A stretch of 64,000 bases of DNA. Origin: Aplidium turbinatum. Its lineage: Eukaryota > Chordata > Ascidiacea > Aplousobranchia > Polyclinidae. Below are positions 1-10,931 of the stretch, in pieces. Where the stretch lies: positions 27,058,498-27,122,497 of the forward strand of contig OU964921.1 of NCBI GenBank assembly GCA_918807975.1, read 5' to 3'. Made by a program: the position numbers and the translations under genes. The notes under the pieces were generated by a model. The model saw nothing but the letters and a program-made list of their open reading frames with translations. It had not been told where the DNA came from and did not search any database. Numbering within the stretch: position 1 is the first letter of the stretch; the number at the start of each line of letters is the position of its first letter.

Positions 1-19
1 AATACCAAACTCCTCTTAA

Positions 20-370
20 AGTTCTCTCACTAAATTTGTCCATGAAGTCACTGATTCAGAAAAAATAGCAGAAATTGATCTTAGTTTAACCATAGCGTGC
101 CATGCATCTATTCGCTCAATCGATCACATTGGTGATGTGGTGAAGTATCATGGTAATATTTTCACTAGTTACTGCTGTAAAAACAGAAACAGAACACAAA
201 TTCAACTATTGGAAGTTATCATAAGAATTCGTTCTCACCTGTTGGACCAAAAAATGTGCTGCAAAGACTTCAAGTGCACCCCAAATATGATTGAATTGCA
301 CAACAGTGAGAATTTGTATATTTCATCAGAAAATGAAGAAACCAACTATTTAGAAGAAATTCTTCAATAA
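20..370 (+). pseudogene. C-terminal fragment resembling a hAT-like transposase
   Basis: The frame is open from just after a stop at 17-19 to a stop at 368-370, about 116 residues. The stretch KIAEIDLSLTIACHASIRSI resembles a helical segment common in one group of hAT-like transposase proteins in invertebrates. The rest of the frame does not match anything I can name. A transposon-type end (GTCTGGCAACCGTG) follows at 547, so this is probably the tail of an element that begins to the left of the window. The family call is by eye from one motif and could be wrong; a host zinc-finger protein fragment is an alternative. Confidence 0.4.
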
Positions 371-424
371 TTCAATAAAATATAAGTAAATTTGTTAAAT
401 ATATGTAATTATGTATACGGTATT

Positions 425-668
425 TCATTATTTTTAATATAAACAGGTTAATATCCAATTGGCCTTTTTTATCTAATATTTTCCTTGTTTTGGCCTTTCT
501 TTTTGTATTATTTTGCATTAAGACCTTTTTATAGTCTGGCAACCGTGATTACAATGCTTATTTTATCTTGTTTGAGTTTGGCTTAATTTTGCTACCTGTT
601 TGGCCTTAATTTGGCCTTTTTTCTTGGTGAGTTTGGCCTTTTTTGCAAATTTCAGTCTGGCAACCCTG
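425..668. mobile_element. two right ends of hAT-like elements, T/GGCC-rich
   Basis: The interval is rich in TTTGGCCTTTTT words. Two similar ends occur, GTCTGGCAACCGTG ending at 547 and GTCTGGCAACCCTG ending at 668. Each reads as the reverse complement of the CAGGGTTGCCAGA start seen again at 1110. Neither matching left end lies in the window, and no target duplication could be confirmed. Confidence 0.4.
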
Positions 669-727
669 AGCTATGCAAACTGCAAATGGCTTGCAGTTGA
701 CATGGTTTTGGGGCTGGCGTGCAAGCT

Positions 728-1070
728 AGCTCGTACCCTGAAAAGATCGAGAGAAAAAATTAAAAAAAGCCGAAGTCGCTGATCGGAGTTTCCGCAAACA
801 ACTCGAGGGTTGGGGTTAGCGGAAACTGCGATCAGCGAGGGTTAGGGTTAAAGCATAGATTAGTCTAGGGTTAGCGGAAAGTGCAGAAAAATGTTTGCAG
901 AAACTGCGATCAGCGAGGGTTAGCAGAAACTGAAGTCAGCGACTTCGGCTTAGTGCTATTTTTCTCTCGATTTTTTCAGGGAAAAAAAAAATTTAAAATG
1001 TTTGCGGAAACTGCGATCAGCAACTTCCGCTTTTTAAATTTTTTCTCTCGATCTTTTCAGGGTACGAACT
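728..1070. mobile_element. MITE with about 57-bp inverted repeats and telomere-like core
   Basis: The left end starts AGCTCGTACCCTGAAAAG, and the right end at 1070 is its reverse complement with few mismatches over about 57 bp. No open frame of note lies between. The core repeats GCGGAAACTGCGATCAGC and GAGGGTTAG/GGGTTA words, including GGGTTAGGGTTA near 841. I could not find a flanking target duplication, so the superfamily is unknown. Confidence 0.6.
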
Positions 1071-1327
1071 GAGGGTACGAACTGTTCAGGGTACAAACTA
1101 GGTTGCACTCAGGGTTGCCAGATGGCCTTTTTTTAAGCCAAATTCCAAAAGTCTGGCCTTTTTAAATTGCAGTTGGCTTAAAAAAGTTGATGCAAGTTTG
1201 GCCCTTTTTATGGCTGCAAATTTTGACCGGTTTAGAAAGTATTATTTTAAGTAAATTGCAAATAAAAGTATCACTTATCATCATTTAAACTTAAAGCCTG
1301 AACTACATCCGTTTTATATCCAATTGA

Positions 1328-1636
1328 GCCCCGATAGCTCAATTGGTTAGCGCGTCACTTCTGAAACGAAGAAGCTTCAAGATCAAGCGGCGCTGGTTCG
1401 ACTCTCGGGGTGTGCGCTAACGCACGTTAAGGACTGCTCTCCATTCAGCGGCATCTAATGAATGGAATAGTTCCCCGGCAACAAGACTTCAACAATCGGA
1501 AACTTCACTCTGTCAATCTCGGTGACCGGGCTTGCGTCAGTGATTCAAAGCCTCTACAAGTATGCGAAACTGCCAGGATTAAGCTCTGCAAGAAGCTTTC
1601 CCAGTCCGAGGATAAAGATTCAATCAATCAATTACT
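1328..1636 (+). repeat. tRNA-derived SINE, family A, near full length
   Basis: The head (GCCCCGATAGCTCAATTGGT) looks like a tRNA acceptor and D arm with an A box. A B box (GGTTCGACTC) follows, and TCGGGGT pairs with the 5' end. The D and T stems are imperfect, so this is a SINE head and not a working tRNA gene. The body runs to a tail, TTTCCCAGTCCGAGGATAAA, then ATTCAATCAATCAATT. Further copies or fragments lie at 39081-39205, 46027-46265 (minus) and 55615-55655. Confidence 0.75.
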
Positions 1637-1920
1637 AGCTGCGGACAGGGTGGTTCTATTAAGTTGAACCGGGTTTCGGGACTATTGCTAAGTAGCCTAA
1701 TTAGTGGAGTCTCTTAGCTTAGTCAGCAGTCAGTACATTGCACCAACAGCATAGTAAGGTGTAAGCAACTGATTCTGTAAACCATCTAAAAACTTCATAG
1801 ACCTGCTGATTATAGGGTAATAATAATGGATAGAACCAATTTTATTAGAAACAGTTATATTTTAATCATTTTTTTGAAAGGTTAAGGTACAGCCTATTCT
1901 CCAAGTATTGTTATATCATG

Positions 1921-2186
1921 CAGTGGCATAGCATAGCCAGGGGGGGTTGAACCCCCTGGCACGCGTGTGACGTCAAGATATTGAGAATGATGCTTTCAGT
2001 CTATGTCTCTAAAACAAAGTTAGCCTAATTTTAAACAAAACTGCAGTAAAAGAGCGAGTTTTGCCAATACTAAACATATCCCAGACCACCTGTCGCTGGG
2101 CGTTGTCTTAGGCGAACACGTCGGGCTTCGTCTGTCGGCCTTCAAACCCCCCCCCCCCCCCCTTTCAAAATTCCTGGTTCGCACTG
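1921..2186. mobile_element. short hAT-like non-autonomous element with CAGTGGC ends
   Basis: It begins CAGTGGCATAGCATAGCCAG and ends AATTCCTGGTTCGCACTG, a degenerate inverted repeat of the CAGTGGCGTAGCCAGGAATT end seen at 48783 and, in part, at 23814. A run of C lies at about 2149-2162. The interior resembles 49060-49160. No clear 8-bp duplication flanks it. Confidence 0.45.
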
Positions 2187-3285
2187 AAAAAGCATTGCTC
2201 GGAAGATGCTGATTGCTGGTGTGGCAGGTATGCCAAGATATTTCAAAGCTAACTCCTTTAACAGGGACATCTACTCAATGTTGTTACGCCACCAGCCAAA
2301 GTATCGCAGAGTCGCATATGCATGTGGATTGAAAAAAAGCATTGCACGATTGTACATGTGTACAAAGCGTGAAGAAAATTGCGCACTTAGTTTCTTTGAT
2401 TGCTCATGTAAGCGAGTAATGTAGGACGTAGGTGCATACTTTGAACATTTGTATTGTTTCTGTTTTAGCCAATATATTATTGATTCATTTAAATAAAACT
2501 CAACTTTTACATGCTGCGTAATTTTTAATGAAGAGTTTATATATCTTTTTGGAAAGTTTGTGATATTTTAGGAATAAAATGTGTTTTTCCTAGTGTTTTG
2601 GAAATTTAAATTGTGCATAGAATACCTTATATATGCTTTGACTCCTTTTTGGGACTGCTTACAAAAAATTGGCTGGTTTGAAACCAGTTTTTGGTTTATA
2701 GATTTTGGCAACCTTGGTTACTTTTGAGGAAATTGTGCGATGGTGACTACATCAGCTAGAAAGCATATTTCTCCTTTGTATAAGTTTTAAACCAATTTAA
2801 GCAAAATTCTCTTACTTCAATTAGTATTTCGGACACACAATAAGGCAAATCTCGTTGCAAAGATCATTAATAGAAGATAAGATAAATGGTAAAAGAAACA
2901 AAGGCAGACTAACAATGATTTATCAATGAACTTATTTATCATATTATTATATATTTATTTATTAATGAACAATCACTAAGTGGACAAAATTATGTTATGA
3001 AAGTGAAGTACAAACAGCTCATGGTTGAGAACAATGGCGCATTGTATCCAACCCTCAATGCCAGGAAGGAATATAATGATGATGATAAGTTTAACTAATT
3101 TATTTTAGGTAGTGTAGAATGACCTTCAAATGCGTTATGATGATGCCTTAAAAAGTTTATTTTTTTGTGCTAAAGTTTGTACCCTAAAATACATTTATGT
3201 AACATGCTTCCATTTTTTAGATTTGAAAACAGAATATATATATATTATAATATACATTCTTTTTTGCAACATATTTTTTGTGACT
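2187..3285. other. no gene recognised; possible transposon end near 2716
   Basis: The AT-rich upstream flank of the zinc-finger gene has no convincing gene. GGCTGGTTTGAAACCAG near 2672 and GGCAACCTTG ending at 2716 resemble the right end of the family whose left end is at 8350, but the partner end was not found. The 72-residue frame at 2206-2424 matches nothing I know. A splice acceptor-like run (CATTTTTTAG) ends at 3219 and may mark an upstream intron of the next gene. Confidence 0.35.
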
Positions 3286-4647
3286 ATGGATTCATACAAT
3301 ATATTTCTGAACAAACAAGATTCTATGTTTGTGATTGGAAAAGTAATCTTACAAGAACTTCACAACATCCGTATGGAAATACAACAAGAATTCAGAAGTA
3401 TCCAAGAGTTACTAACTCAACATTTGTCCACTAAGAAACTACACAGAACTTCTCATTCAGCTCATGCAAGTTTTCTGCCACAATGCTCTGTTGATAACTT
3501 TCAAACCTGTAAACCTTTGAAGAAGCTATCTCCAGATGTCGATCCTGAAAGAAGGTTATATAAAAGTCATACCAGCCCAACTTCTGGCAATGTTGATCGC
3601 ATTGCAAATAATAAAAATAACTGCAAAAATAGATCCTGGAACAAAGTTATTGTAGGTGATCAATCAAATCTGTGTCAAAATCGTGTGCTTTCTCAACAAA
3701 GCTTGTCACCAAACTTTAGTAATTCAAGTGACAATGACGTTGCTGCTTGTGTACCTGTTTATCAATCTTGTGATGAGGCGCATAGTTTTAGTATTGAAAG
3801 TAGTAACACAGTTATAAGTGCATCACTTTTCTGTGATAACGATGATGTGAATAAAAAGAGTGATAATTTATCTGAAGATCAGGTCACAACAAAAGGATTT
3901 TGCCAATCTATAAATGAGGATAAGTTTATTTCTGCAAATTTATTATCTAAACAAAGTGAAGAAAAGTTAAAGAAATTAGAAAAATATCATGGAGTATTGA
4001 AAAGAGTTGAAAAAAAAGAATTAAATTCAACTACACATCTTGTGGCAAAGCATGCCCGATTGAAACAGCTATGTCGTGTCTGTGGAAAGTATTGCATGTA
4101 TCTAGCTCGGCACATGCGAATTCACACTGGGGAAAGACCCCACAAATGTCCTCAATGTGATAAAAGATTTATTGACAAAAGAAAATTGAGTAACCATATA
4201 AGGAGCCATACAGGTGAACGACCATTTAGTTGTCCAACATGCTCCAAGGCGTTTAGTCAGCAAGAAAACTTGAGAAAACATCAACTGACACATGATCCTG
4301 AGGGCAAGCATCCATGTAAATACTGTGGTAGGTGTTTCCCGAAAAGTGCAGCTTTGCAAAATCACATTTTGTGTCATACGGGCATGAAACCGTTTCAATG
4401 TGATAACTGTTACAGATCCTATAGCACTAGGTGGAGTATGTTGAAACACATGCAGACTGACCATTCAAAAGCAGAAAGCCCATTTGAATGCAAGTGCTGC
4501 CAGAAACGATTTAGGTCCCATGGTGACCTGACTCGGCATTTGCTCATTCACAGTGGTGAGAAGCCATTTCAGTGCATACAATGTGGAAAATCATTTCGCC
4601 TTCAGGGAACTTTGAAAACCCATTTAAAAGTTCACAACAAGAAATAA
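3286..4647 (+). CDS. C2H2 zinc-finger protein
   Basis: The coding exon runs to TAA at 4645-4647. I chose the ATG at 3286 (MDSYNIF), giving 453 residues. The frame is open back to 3130, but that stretch is AT-rich and reads like noise or intron, with an acceptor-like site at 3219. Residues 1-260 have no known domain and are rich in Ser and Asn, with a short Leu/Ile-rich helix near residues 20-45. Residues 262-450 hold seven C2H2 units. The first is short (CRVCGKYCMYLARHMRIH, only nine residues between Cys and His). Six canonical fingers follow at about 286-308, 314-336, 342-364, 370-393, 400-422 and 428-450, several joined by TGE(R/K)P-type linkers. Family knowledge: sequence-specific DNA-binding nuclear regulator. 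The target is unknown. A transposon-derived origin is possible but not indicated. Confidence 0.85.
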   Translation: MDSYNIFLNKQDSMFVIGKVILQELHNIRMEIQQEFRSIQELLTQHLSTKKLHRTSHSAHASFLPQCSVDNFQTCKPLKKLSPDVDPERRLYKSHTSPTSGNVDRIANNKNNCKNRSWNKVIVGDQSNLCQNRVLSQQSLSPNFSNSSDNDVAACVPVYQSCDEAHSFSIESSNTVISASLFCDNDDVNKKSDNLSEDQVTTKGFCQSINEDKFISANLLSKQSEEKLKKLEKYHGVLKRVEKKELNSTTHLVAKHARLKQLCRVCGKYCMYLARHMRIHTGERPHKCPQCDKRFIDKRKLSNHIRSHTGERPFSCPTCSKAFSQQENLRKHQLTHDPEGKHPCKYCGRCFPKSAALQNHILCHTGMKPFQCDNCYRSYSTRWSMLKHMQTDHSKAESPFECKCCQKRFRSHGDLTRHLLIHSGEKPFQCIQCGKSFRLQGTLKTHLKVHNKK

Positions 4648-5220
4648 TGAACAATATGCTGCTATATCTGGAATCAAGACATTCTTGTGCCACCAACTTG
4701 ATGCAAGACTATTGACAGCAGCTAACTTGATTTATGGGCATTTGGGCAACTTGCTGCAGAGTACATCTCACCGCTAGAGTGCTTGGCGCAAAACCTATTT
4801 TCCATTGAACACATCTTGCCTTTGTGGGGATATATTTAGTGTGCTTACCGTATGTAGAATTTCCGCCACATACTTGTTGTAATGTACAGTAATGTACCGC
4901 AATGTAAATGTGAAAACTAACGGAAGTTAAACAAATGGAAGTATAAACATGTTGAAACCAAATTTCTCGTTTTGAATATACTGCACAGTGCAGATTCTTT
5001 TAGGTCAGTTTTAAAGTAGTTTACATTGCTTGTAAGGTACAGTAAGGCATATCCAACTGCGCAAACAACAAATTGTAGTGTTATTGCATCGGCATAACTT
5101 GATTGTACTTTTTACTATATATTTTCTTTTCTTTGTACTTTATATTTCCTTGTTGTTAGTGTTAAATTTTGTTAATCAAGATTTTGTAACTCTATAAAAA
5201 GTTGTGTTAAAGGCCTACAG
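4648..5220. other. 3' flank of the zinc-finger gene
   Basis: The sequence is AT-rich and probably holds the 3' UTR. I saw no clear AATAAA signal and no other gene. Confidence 0.5.
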
Positions 5221-6257
5221 CAGGGGTCACCAACCTTTTTTGCATGCGGGCCACTTTGACATTAAGGAGAGCTGTGGCGGGCCACACTAATAAAATTTTA
5301 GGTAGGTTGACTCTTATGCTAGAAAAGAACGCATTTCGTACCTAGTATCCAGCGTTACATAATGTTCATATTTATGTTAGAATACCGCAGCAACAAAATT
5401 AATCGAACAACGCTACTGCCAGGCCAAGCTCCTTTAACAACACTTATGACTTTTTTAACAATGCCTAATCAGGGTTGGAAGTAACGACTAGTTGTCACTA
5501 TTCGATAGCGTTATTTGTTGCTTTCTCAATACCGAATGCTTATGCCTATTCCTTTTAAAAATAAATATCGAATGCGCGTTATTCACTGCTTTTTTATGCA
5601 AGCAACGAAATCATTATTCGTTTTTCACTAATCGATATTTAGGAGAACTGCTGAATCATTTTTTGTTGCTCACTTACTTCGTCGTCAAAACAAATTCAAG
5701 AGATTTAGTTTTTGGATTACTATCCGACCAGAGTCCCCTTCCGGTTTTCGAACTTCAAAAGATTAAGTAAAATTTGCGGCAACACAGTTCTGTTTTTTAC
5801 GAGTTTTCGTTTTTTTTTTTAGTTTGCAGATTGCTTGTTTTTTGGCCAGTCAATTTTTAGTAGTTGCTATTCATTGCTTTTTTTAAGTATCGATGGCGGA
5901 AAGTCATTGTTTTTTTGAGCACTATCGAATAGCGAAATAGTCATTGCTTTTTAACTAACGACTTCCAACCCTGTGCCTAATAAACGAGCCTGCAAGGCCA
6001 CTGGTTTCGCGCACTTGTAGCGAGGCGAGCAGTTTCATCAGAATATTCATCGCCAAGGAAGAGTGGTGTTGTCACTTCGCTTCACAAAAGATAGCTTGCA
6101 ATTAACAATTTCGAAAATATGCTTCCTGGAAAATATTTTTTGCTTTCGTGCTCTTTAACTCCTCAAGAAAAGTATTTTTGGTTATACTTGTACGCTGATA
6201 CCTTCCACGGGCTGCAGCGATACAGCCGCATGGCGGGCCGCCAGTTGGTGACCCCTG
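5221..6257. mobile_element. hAT element interrupted by a second hAT
   Basis: The left end CAGGGGTCACCAAC is matched by GTTGGTGACCCCTG at the right. The 8-bp flanks GCCTACAG (5213-5220) and GCTTACAG (6258-6265) differ at one base, as expected for an old hAT target duplication. The element has no recognisable transposase. A 504-bp element sits inside it at 5470-5973. Confidence 0.85.
5470..5973. mobile_element. non-autonomous hAT nested in the 5221-6257 element
   Basis: The ends are CAGGGTTGGAAGT and ACTTCCAACCCTG, with perfect 8-bp duplications TGCCTAAT at 5462-5469 and 5974-5981. Subterminal sequences with ATCGAT/CTATTCGATAG words are also inverted. The perfect duplication and its position show it is younger than its host element. 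No transposase was seen. Confidence 0.92.
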
Positions 6258-6309
6258 GCTTACAGGATGAACAGAAAGTCCTTGGACCAACTTATAAACG
6301 ATTTATTAA

Positions 6310-7220
6310 GGGGGCAGTTCTACTTAGAAAAAAAAATTCAAATTGTTTTTATTTAATTGATATATATTGGAAATTTATCGTAGATTCCAAATATGCAGTC
6401 AGTTTTTACCTATTTGCCCTCATTAGGCTTCAAACGGAAGATTTTCTGAACGCACTTCAGTTTAAAATGTGAATAAAAACAATTTGTGAAAATGTTAGTT
6501 TAGTTGCAAGATGTTTTGTATTTTCCTTTACAAAATCTAATAATGAATAAGCTAAATAGCGCCACCTTTTCAAAGGGTTAACCAAGTTTATTGAGAATAC
6601 AAAGACAAGTCACAGTTAAAGTCACATTTAAAGTCAAAGGCATAAATTTACCTAATTCTATTTTTCAAATGCGATTTACTCAAAATCTTGTTTTTTGCAT
6701 TAAAAATGTTTCTTCCAGAAAACTACAATCTGTCAGAATTGGCTAAAAAATTTAACAGATGTACATTGTACAGTAGGCCCTTACGAACATAATGATTGAG
6801 TTTTGTTTCAATACTCAGAGTAATAAATATTTTATTACCAAATGCTGAAGTCAAATTTGCTCTCGATGCATAGCAATTATGAAATTTTTTATATTTAAAA
6901 AAATAAAAGAGTTAAAAGAAATCCCCTCTATCAATTTATGGCTAGGATACCCTACTAGATCACCATGCAGTTTGAAGTCCCTACCTCTAGCCATTTTCGA
7001 GTTTTTAGGGCTGCAATGGAGACAATTGGTTGATTTTATGTACAAGTTCAAAATAGTATAAACCTTTAATGGATTGCCCCAGCCTAACAAAGTAGATATT
7101 TTTGGATAGCTTGTTGCTTCCGTTTTCCAGCAATATGTTATGGTTTGTGGGTGGACTTTTGTGTGTAGATTGTTATTTATGACAAGTACGAAAAATGCGA
7201 TTCTATGTAGAACTGCCCCC
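6310..7220. mobile_element. TTAA-flanked MITE
   Basis: Inverted ends GGGGGCAGTTCTAC and GTAGAACTGCCCCC are each flanked by TTAA (6306-6309 and 7221-7224). A TTAA duplication is typical of piggyBac and Kolobok-type elements. The ends do not look like the usual piggyBac CCC/YTTT start, so the superfamily is open. The open frames inside are not convincing as genes. Confidence 0.75.
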
Positions 7221-7299
7221 TTAATAGAGACGAAATAAAATTTCATCAAAAAGGTATCACAATGAGAGCTTACAATACTAGGAAAAAATTTCTTTGTGG

Positions 7300-7725
7300 C
7301 CGCATTTCACTTGGATAACTTTCAATTCTTTGTCGGAAGTTTTCGATCGAGGCATGTAGCTCATCCTGGGGCATTTTGGCCTATTTTCGCAGGAGTGATT
7401 GCTTCAGAGCGTCAACATTTGGGTGAGCAACGGAACAACCTTTGCCTCCAATATTGACCACACACAAAAGTCCATAGGATTCAAATCTGGTGATGAGGGA
7501 GGCCACATTTTCTTGTTCTAGAATCTTGGAAGTTGTTGTGTGCACCAGTCCTGAGTCTTTCTTGAGGTGTGGGATGGTGCATCATCTTGTTAGAATGTGA
7601 AGGGCTGATCTTTGTAGTGTTTCTTCATCTCTTCAAGGGCTGAGACCAAATCTGCATTGATTTTAATCCCTTGTTTTACGAAAATCAGAGGAGATTTCCA
7701 AGTTTTGGAGATGAAGACCCATTCT
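7300..7725 (-). pseudogene. mariner-type (Tc1/mariner) transposase C-terminal fragment
   Basis: Read on the minus strand, the frame gives FTF, a stop, QDDAPSHTSRKTQDW, and then WPPSSPDLNPMDFCVWSILE. These are the catalytic QDxAPxHxS and WPxxSPDLNPxD blocks of mariner-like DDD/DDE transposases. At least two in-frame stops interrupt it and the N-terminal DNA-binding part is missing, so it is dead. No inverted repeats could be assigned. Confidence 0.8.
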
Positions 7726-8174
7726 ATGGTAGAAGACAGTCACATACAATATGTTTAATCATGAAATGAAAAGAAGTCCACGAACTTTCTGTTCACTCTG
7801 CCTAGTACCCCATGGGGCTGCTGGAATAGACTGTAGGAGGTGCTAAATACATGCAGTATTATATAGTATAAAACATTGCCATTTTACTTTTCTGAATTGT
7901 TTCGTTTTTCTGTCAGTATCAAAAGTTGTCACATCAAGGTTTGCTGTTTCAAAGTAGCCTACATAGTTTGATGTTATGGTAGTCATCTCCCAGTCATGTA
8001 CGCAACTTGATCCTGAGTAGTATGAGCAAACTTACCTGGTGGGTGCGTACTTGCCGTTTTGTATTCTCCAACAGAATTTTAAGAGCTGATTGATATGCAG
8101 GTGAATCAGCATTTTCAGACAAAATTTCATCAACATCTGCTTGCTGATTTCTGGTGAGATCAGTTGACAGCTTA

Positions 8175-8345
8175 TCGTGCATTGGTATTGATCGTTCCAT
8201 TTCTGACCACCTACCTGTGTGAAAAGGCGTTCTCCACCATGCTCCAAGTCAGAACAATTGGCAGGTACATGGGTTGCTTCACGATATGAGAGTGGCTTTG
8301 ACCCACACGAAGCCTCAAATTGAAGAATTGCTCACACATAAGCAA
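8175..8345 (+). pseudogene. hAT transposase C-terminal fragment, ZBED type
   Basis: The plus-strand frame reads PFLTTYLCEKAFSTMLQVRT followed by a decayed tail. This matches the YLCExxFSxLxxIKTKxR block near the C-terminus of ZBED/GTF2I-like hAT transposases. It is broken by a stop soon after. Only this terminal block is visible. Confidence 0.65.
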
Positions 8346-8349
8346 CAAC

Positions 8350-8420
8350 CAGGGTTGCCAACCTTTAAAAATGTTGACAGCCCAAACGCTTTTTGAAACC
8401 AGCCCAATTTCCAATATGCT
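8350..8420. mobile_element. left end of a hAT-like element
   Basis: CAGGGTTGCCAACCTTTA begins at 8350 and is followed by a CCAGCCCAA-rich subterminal stretch. It lies beside the minus-strand hAT fragment at 8623-8961 and probably bounds that element. The opposite end and an 8-bp duplicate of GCAACAAC were not found. Confidence 0.5.
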
Positions 8421-8622
8421 TCAAACTTTCAAAATATTTTTGACAGACCCAATTCAATCATATATAATTATGATAGTTATTTATATACCAGTTGATGTAT
8501 AACGTATCTACATCTTATAATTTTACGCTGAATTTAGAATGTACCGTACATGCAAAAAAAGAACAATCAATGTGTAAAAATTGAGATAATTACATTGCAA
8601 ACAAAATAACAAATATGTAACT

Positions 8623-8961
8623 TTACCAAACACAGGTCAGCATAGCAGGCACAGTATGTCCAATTTTGACCAATTGCACATTATCTAAACGTTTATGATC
8701 ATACATATTCACGTCTAACTTATCTAACAATTTCAGAGATGGCTTAAAACTGTTGCAACAAATGCTGTGGCGGTCCATATATCCACGCTCATGCATGAGG
8801 GATTCAACCATGTTCTGATGAATTTTGTTTCTCTGCTTTGTCTTAATTAGATTCATTTTTGAGAAAAATCTTTCAACAGAAGCATTACTGAAAGGTAGAG
8901 CCAGCACAGAAAGAGAGAAATTTTCCAATTCAGAAAAATCTTTTTCTGAAGATGCATCCAA
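8623..8961 (-). pseudogene. hAT transposase dimerisation-domain fragment
   Basis: The 112-residue frame contains ALPFSNASVERFFSKMNLIK followed by TKQRNKIHQNMVESLM. This is the hAT C-terminal dimerisation signature (NAxVERxFSxMxxIKTxxRN...L). It lies just inside the CAGGG end at 8350, in the expected orientation with the C-terminus near the end. The rest of the transposase is missing or too decayed to recognise upstream on the minus strand. Confidence 0.75.
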
Positions 8962-10931
8962 GTGGTTAATAACAGTGATCCAGAATTTTTCTACATTAGC
9001 ATCGTCACAGTACGATGCATCGGCACTTCTACGATGAAGCGACAGAAAGGATAACTGATGTAGCCACGGTTTTCTTGGTGTGAGTATAACAGATGGGTTT
9101 AGTTGTGTAATAGACTGTAGCTATTCAATGTTGGAAGGCAGCCTTTTTGCATTTCTTTTAATGCTTCTAACATGATGTAGCTGCGCACCGATTCTTTAGG
9201 TTTTAAATTACAACAGGTGTTTCAAGCTGACTTCGGTTCAACCGCAGATGGAATTTAGTACCAAAGTATACTGCACTTATCGGTAACATGTTTGCTGTAT
9301 CACCAATGTCATATTGCAGTGTTTGAGAAGGTTGTTGCGTGCATACCACGTCCTAAAATACTATGATATAAGATAACTAAGTCCTCCATGAGACGGGCAG
9401 GACTACACTTTTCAGACTGCAAAAGCTTGTTGACTCTGTTTATATCCATTAAAATGAGGAGCAGAAAAAACAAATATATACAGCTTGTTTTCAACATCAC
9501 TAAACATTTTGTACAGCAACTCAGCAGCGTAATTTCTTTCAGGCTAGACGGAGTATTCTGTAGCTGATGTGTCCATCGAATATCAAAAGAATAGGGCGTG
9601 GAATAGGCTGTACCAAATTTTGGTGACTTAACAGATGTGTTTTGACCAGGGCACTCAAATTCTGTAACTTCTCGATCAATTTCTGCTTCACTTCCCTCAC
9701 TTTCAGTTAAATTGAATTCTATACTATCACTTTTTTCCAGTGAATTTTTCTTGTTGTTGTGCTTGAATTTGCTCAAGAACTTCGAATATCTGAGCTGAAA
9801 AAGATAAGAATAATGTAAAGAACACATTGCCATAACTGGGATTCACCTAAAACAACAATGGGTTTCACACAACTAAAATTTGTACCAATAACCACACTCG
9901 TTTAACTGATTCACTATATGTGTGCAATCATGGCTAACACAAGGCAACAACAAAAAGTAAGAAGCATAGTCCAACATACATTGTATGCTCCATAAAAATT
10001 TCAAATCAATGAATCATTTCCATATACGTACTAAAAATAGGCTCAAGGTGTGAACAAGAAATCATCCTGTTGCCACTTGGAGTAGTTTGCATTGAAGCAC
10101 AACTTGAACGTTTCTTCGGAGTATGCTCATATTCCAAGCTACAGTTCACTTCAGCATTATACTCTTGGAAAGAATTTGGAGCTAGAAATATACATAAATA
10201 CCACGACATTAATGATCTACATTACATGATACTTTGGTTTCTTGCAGTTCAGTATAACAATATTGAAACTAAAATTGTCACCCAAAAGTGTATGTCAACA
10301 AGAAAACTTTATGCAATGCGGTGTACAAATGTATAAAAGTTTAAATATTGGCAGTAAACCTACAATAAAAGCTAACAGGTCCAGTAAGGCTGATAATAAT
10401 TTTACTCACTGGAATGTGTGCTTTGCACAGCAAGAGGAATCGGGAGTTGGTTTGCTTTATCAATGCTTTCCAAAACTGATGTTTTACTTGAAACTTTTCT
10501 AGTTTTTAAGAGCTTCTTATGTTTTGAAAGACTTGGTTGTGAGTGCGGTGACAAACTTGATCATGAGCTTCTGTCACTGTGACTTTGTTGAAGACCTTTA
10601 ATACCATTTATCCACACTCTTGAAACAATATCATGGGCTATTCAGAGAAAAACAATTTACACACAAAACAGTAATCAATTAAGATATCATTCTTTTATAA
10701 TGCACCTTAAAGGTCATTAAGACATAAGTATAACTGCAAACAGCGACACCGTTTTAGCCTCAAAGTCTTATCAGACCAGTCAAAGTACACTGGATAAAAC
10801 ACTTCCTATATAGAATATATAGCTGCAATGAAATCTGATAGAAAAGTTAAAACAACTTTTGATTTCTGGCCAAACCAATCACCAATTGCACACTTATTCA
10901 AATAGATATATGCATAGGCTACAATATATAC
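8962..10931. other. decayed element interior, no gene recognised
   Basis: A 174-residue minus-strand frame at 9309-9833 and smaller frames at 10006-10209 (minus) and 10242-10502 (plus) match no family I know. Their position between a hAT C-terminus and a later insertion suggests they may be exons or debris of the same hAT element. That is inference only. Confidence 0.3.

Noticed and set aside
1328-1411. Possible functional tRNA gene
   Set aside because: The acceptor ends pair, but the D, anticodon and T stems are poor and the sequence continues into a repeated SINE body found elsewhere.
1110-2716. Single hAT from CAGGGTTGCCAGA to GGCAACCTTG
   Set aside because: The ends belong to somewhat different families and the 8-bp flanks (GTTGCACT, GTTACTTT) agree at only five bases.
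4102-4464. 120-residue minus-strand frame
   Set aside because: It is the antisense shadow of the zinc fingers.
6851-7249. 132-residue minus-strand frame
   Set aside because: It spans the right end of the TTAA element and has no conserved motif.
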